Part shown: positions 7,308 through 9,645 of the stretch, piece after piece
Numbering within the stretch: the first letter of the stretch is position 1
How the letters are laid out: each line of letters opens with the position of its first letter
From: Candidatus Limnocylindrales bacterium
Lineage (GTDB): Bacteria; Chloroflexota; Limnocylindria; Limnocylindrales; CSP1-4
NCBI GenBank assembly: GCA_030647575.1
Contig: JAUSJS010000105.1
Coordinates: 1-9,645, forward strand
Length of the DNA: 9,645 nucleotides
Reading direction: 5' to 3'
Made by a program: the position numbers and the translations under genes
Notes under the pieces: generated by a model
Told to the model about the DNA's origin: nothing
Seen by the model: the letters and a program-made list of their open reading frames with translations, nothing else
Databases searched by the model: none

Positions 7308-9053
7308 TCAGCGGTGCTGGCAAACCACGTCGACGAGGGCGGGGCGCCCCTCGTCGGTGACGACCGTCACGGCCTGGCGAATCGCCGCGCCGACCGCGTC
7401 CGGATCGTCGATCGGACCCTCCGCGTGCCAGCCGAACGAGCGGGCGAGCCCGGCGAAGTCCGGCGGCGGCTCCTCGATCGCAACGCCGATGTGAGCTTTG
7501 GCCAGGTCGGTCCCGCGCTGGCGCGCGAGTCGGATCTGGTGGTCCCAGTCGTTGTAGTAGGCACGGTTGTTGTACATGACGACGAGGATCGGGATCCGGT
7601 GAGCGCTCGCGACCCAGAGGGCCGCCGCATCGAACATCAGGTCACCGTCGGGCTGGATGTCGACGACGAGCCGGCCGCTGCCTCGATGGGCCAGGGCCAC
7701 GCCCAGCGACAGGCCGATCTGGGTCGCCGTGCCGAGGCTCTTGCCCGGGTGGCGGTAGGGGCGGTCGAGGTCCCACAGGCGGTTCGCCCACCCATCTGCG
7801 GTTCCGGCCGTCAGGACCCAATCGTGCTCGCGGATGGCGTCCCATACCTCGGCGGCCAGGCGTGGTGGCGACACCGGTCGCTCGGCGGCACGCGCTTGGG
7901 CCTCCGCCGCCCAGCTCGCCCGGCGCTCGGCGTGCTGCGCGGCCAGCGTTGCTCGGCGAGTGTCGCGCGCGGCGGCACGCTCGTCGCTGTCCTCGGCGAC
8001 GAGCGCCGCGACACGCTCGATGAGCTCCGGCAGGACGACCGAGGTGTCCGCGGTCACCGCGATGTCGGTCGCCGTGAGGGCCCCGTGATGGTGGACCCAG
8101 GCGGAGGTCTGGAGCTCATTGAAGCCGATATCGACGACTGTCGTACCCGGCCGCAGGCGTGAGCGCGTCGCGCGGGTGGCCTTGTCAGCCTCGACGAGGG
8201 CGGGGGCATCCTTGACGTCAAGGAGCAGGACGAGGTCGGCATCCGCCACCGCGTCGGTGCCCGTCACGTTGAGGCGGTGACCGGTCGGCGCATTCAGGCG
8301 GTCGCCAGTGTCGACGATGCCGGCGCCGACGAGCTCGGCCAGTCGGGGGATCCAGGCGAACGCGCGCGGATCGCGGCCGGCATAGGCGGCGATGATCAGC
8401 GGCCGCTCGGCCGCGGCGAGCGATCGGGCGGCGGCGGCAAGGGCCTCGGGATCCGCGCCGAGCCGGCTGGCCGGGCGGACCCGATCCCAGTCGAGCTCGG
8501 CGATCGGTTCGGCCAGCTCGCGTTCCTGGAGGTCGGCATCCAGGCCGATGTAGACGGGCCCGGCCGGCTCGCTCTCCGCCACCCGGCGAGCCCGGGCGAA
8601 CGCCTCCGGCATCGCCGCGATCGAGGCTGGCTGGTCGTCCCACTTCGTGAAGTCCCGGACCGCGTTTCCCTGGATGTTCGAGGTGTGGATCCAGTCGATC
8701 CACGGCCGGCGCCGAGCGGTGTCCATCGGCCCGGCCCCACCAAGGATGAGGACGGGCACCCGATCGAGATAGGCCGAGAAGATCCCGAGGCTGCCGTGGA
8801 GCAGGCCGACCGTGTCGTGCAGGATCGCCGCCATCAGACGGCCCGACGCCTTGGCATAGCCGTGGGCGATCTGGACGGCCAGCTTCTCGTGGGGACAGAG
8901 GATGATCTCCGGGGCGCCCGAACGGTTGACGAGCGAATCGTGCAGTCCGCGGAAGCTGGCTCCCGGGTTCAGGGCGATGTACGGAATCTCCAACCCGCTG
9001 AGCAGGTCGACGATGACGTCCGAGCCGAAACGGGGCGCCCCGGGACTGGACAT
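7308..9053 (-). CDS. Thiamine diphosphate-dependent enzyme (acetolactate synthase / benzoylformate decarboxylase type)
   Basis: A 581-residue three-domain ThDP enzyme acting on 2-oxo acids or related acyl donors; members decarboxylate or form/break C-C bonds. The N-terminal PYR domain shows NPGASF (29-34) and the cofactor-activating glutamate in CPHEKLAV (Glu56). A middle Rossmann-like domain spans about 200-350. The C-terminal PP domain has TAGTADGWANR (415-425) and the Mg-ThDP motif as PDGD (468-471) followed by YNN (494-496). The usual GDG has Pro for its first Gly. An Ala/Arg/Glu-rich helix (355-392) joins the middle and PP domains. ATG at 9053 is preferred (AGGGTGAG upstream); TTG at 9095 lacks a ribosome site. 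It is convergent with the small subunit ending at 7282 and divergent from the one at 9190. True acetolactate synthase is unlikely: no ilvN or ilvC neighbours. The substrate is unknown. Confidence 0.9.
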   Translation of the reverse strand: MSSPGAPRFGSDVIVDLLSGLEIPYIALNPGASFRGLHDSLVNRSGAPEIILCPHEKLAVQIAHGYAKASGRLMAAILHDTVGLLHGSLGIFSAYLDRVPVLILGGAGPMDTARRRPWIDWIHTSNIQGNAVRDFTKWDDQPASIAAMPEAFARARRVAESEPAGPVYIGLDADLQERELAEPIAELDWDRVRPASRLGADPEALAAAARSLAAAERPLIIAAYAGRDPRAFAWIPRLAELVGAGIVDTGDRLNAPTGHRLNVTGTDAVADADLVLLLDVKDAPALVEADKATRATRSRLRPGTTVVDIGFNELQTSAWVHHHGALTATDIAVTADTSVVLPELIERVAALVAEDSDERAAARDTRRATLAAQHAERRASWAAEAQARAAERPVSPPRLAAEVWDAIREHDWVLTAGTADGWANRLWDLDRPYRHPGKSLGTATQIGLSLGVALAHRGSGRLVVDIQPDGDLMFDAAALWVASAHRIPILVVMYNNRAYYNDWDHQIRLARQRGTDLAKAHIGVAIEEPPPDFAGLARSFGWHAEGPIDDPDAVGAAIRQAVTVVTDEGRPALVDVVCQHR

Positions 9054-9101
9054 CGGCTCACCCTGCGAGGAGGCTCCCGGCGTCCGGTCGCCCAAGTGGA
9101 C

Positions 9102-9130
9102 TTGGCGTGTACGCCTGCATACACTAGGAC
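9102..9130 (+). promoter_or_regulatory. Possible promoter of the second [2Fe-2S] subunit gene
   Basis: TTGGCG (9102-9107), a 17-base spacer and TAGGAC (9125-9130), about 60 bases before the start at 9190. Both hexamers are weak (3 of 6 each). The spacer nearly coincides with the palindrome at 9107-9124. Confidence 0.3.
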
Positions 9131-9135
9131 GTCAA
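9106..9135 (-). promoter_or_regulatory. Possible promoter of the ThDP enzyme gene
   Basis: On the minus strand, TTGACG (9135-9130) is followed after 18 bases by TACACG (9111-9106). The -35 and spacing equal those of the promoter at 3449-3478, but the -10 is poor (3 of 6). The palindrome at 9107-9124 covers most of the spacer and -10. Confidence 0.3.
9107..9124. promoter_or_regulatory. Imperfect palindrome between divergent genes (putative operator)
   Basis: GTGTACGC-CT-GCATACAC: 8-base arms with one mismatch around two bases, in the 136-base gap between the ThDP gene and the [2Fe-2S] subunit gene. GTGTACG and GCATACAC also occur in the ubiX-fni gap (1284-1290 and 1305-1312), with similar total length (18 versus 17 bases for the matched core). 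Probably a site of the same regulator. Confidence 0.6.
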
Positions 9136-9179
9136 TTCCCGCCCGTCAACGCGGCGGCGACCGGGATGACCCAGACGTC

Positions 9180-9184
9180 GGAGG
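9180..9184 (+). promoter_or_regulatory. Ribosome binding site that decides the GTG start at 9190
   Basis: GGAGG lies 5 bases before GTG at 9190. The in-frame ATG at 9166 has no comparable site, so the GTG is preferred. Confidence 0.6.
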
Positions 9185-9189
9185 GCTGC

Positions 9190-9645
9190 GTGCAGGTCCG
9201 GATCGAGATCAACGGAAGGCCATGCGACCTCGACGTCGACCCGATGCGCAGGCTCATCGAGATCCTTCGCGACGACCTGGGGCTGACCGGGACGAAGGAG
9301 AGTTGTGCGGTCGGCGTCTGCGGGGCATGCTCGGTCCTCGTCGACGGCGATCTTGTCTCCGCATGCCTAACGCCGGCCGCCCTTCTCGACGGTCGGGCCG
9401 TGACGACGATCGAGGGACTGTCCGATCCCGGAGGCCACCTGACCCGGCTTCAGGACGCGTTCATCCGTGAGGGTGGCCTCCAGTGCGGTGCGTGCACGCC
9501 GGGCCAGATCGTGGCGGCCACGGCGCTCCTCCGCGAGCGGCCCGACCCGAGCGACGACGAGATCCGCGATTGGATGGCCGGCAACCTGTGCCGCTGCACC
9601 GGCTACACGAGCATCGTCCGGGCGATCCAGTCGGCGGCCGCCACG
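9190..9645 (+). CDS. [2Fe-2S] small subunit of a further molybdenum hydroxylase (3' end cut by the window)
   Basis: An open frame of 152 codons reaching the last base. Both clusters are complete: Cys39, 44, 47 and 59 (ESCAVGVCGAC...AC) for the ferredoxin-like domain, and Cys99, 102, 134 and 136 (QCGACTPGQ and CRCTGY) for the second. Only a short C-terminal tail should be missing. The GTG start with GGAGG is preferred; ATG at 9166 would add 8 residues (MTQTSEGC). It is clearly a different subgroup from the small subunit at 6749-7282: no N-terminal extension, CGACTPGQ instead of CSYCTPGF, CRCTGY instead of CRCGSY. It is probably the first gene of another hydroxylase operon running out of the window, divergent from the ThDP gene and behind the palindrome at 9107-9124. 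Confidence 0.93.
   Translation, partial: MQVRIEINGRPCDLDVDPMRRLIEILRDDLGLTGTKESCAVGVCGACSVLVDGDLVSACLTPAALLDGRAVTTIEGLSDPGGHLTRLQDAFIREGGLQCGACTPGQIVAATALLRERPDPSDDEIRDWMAGNLCRCTGYTSIVRAIQSAAAT

Noticed and set aside
7308..9053. Calling the ThDP enzyme IlvB (acetolactate synthase).
   Set aside because: There are no ilvN, ilvC or other amino acid genes nearby, and the cofactor motif departs from the usual GDG; only the superfamily is supported.
8277..9470. A plus-strand open frame of about 397 codons.
   Set aside because: It is antisense to the ThDP gene and out of frame with the [2Fe-2S] subunit starting at 9190, which has all eight cluster cysteines.

Overview
This is a GC-rich (about 70% by eye), gene-dense bacterial window with almost no non-coding DNA. 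The largest gap between genes is about 220 bases. Style and content (several three-subunit molybdenum hydroxylases side by side, a type 2 isopentenyl diphosphate isomerase, strong GC3 bias) suggest an uncultured Chloroflexota or possibly an actinobacterium. There is no rRNA or marker gene to settle this, so the assignment is a guess. I see no tRNA, CRISPR array, insertion sequence, phage gene or attachment site.

Layout: (A) 2-592 is the C-terminal end of a molybdopterin-binding large subunit of the xanthine dehydrogenase / CO dehydrogenase family; its start lies outside the window. (B) 612-1259 (-) is a UbiX-type flavin prenyltransferase, divergent from 1330-2406 (+), a type 2 isopentenyl diphosphate isomerase. 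The roughly 70 bases between them hold a perfect 19-base palindrome. (C) 2481-3323 (-) is an alpha/beta hydrolase, divergent from a complete three-gene molybdenum hydroxylase operon: FAD subunit 3542-4426, Mo subunit 4440-6752 and [2Fe-2S] subunit 6749-7282. (D) 7308-9053 (-) is a thiamine diphosphate enzyme of the acetolactate synthase / benzoylformate decarboxylase type. (E) 9190-9645 (+) is the [2Fe-2S] subunit of a further hydroxylase, cut by the window end.

The window looks like part of a catabolic island. Molybdenum hydroxylases of this superfamily hydroxylate or dehydrogenate (hetero)aromatic or aldehyde substrates. The UbiX protein resembles the B subunit of catabolic hydroxyarylic acid decarboxylases and would make prenylated FMN for a UbiD-type decarboxylase that is not in the window. 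The isomerase could feed it, because UbiX needs dimethylallyl (mono/di)phosphate. The ThDP enzyme and the hydrolase would handle 2-oxo acids and esters or lactones. All three divergent intergenic regions carry related dyad elements built on GTGTA(C/T)G or TGCATA, which suggests one regulon. The biochemical chain is inference; the substrate cannot be read from the sequence.
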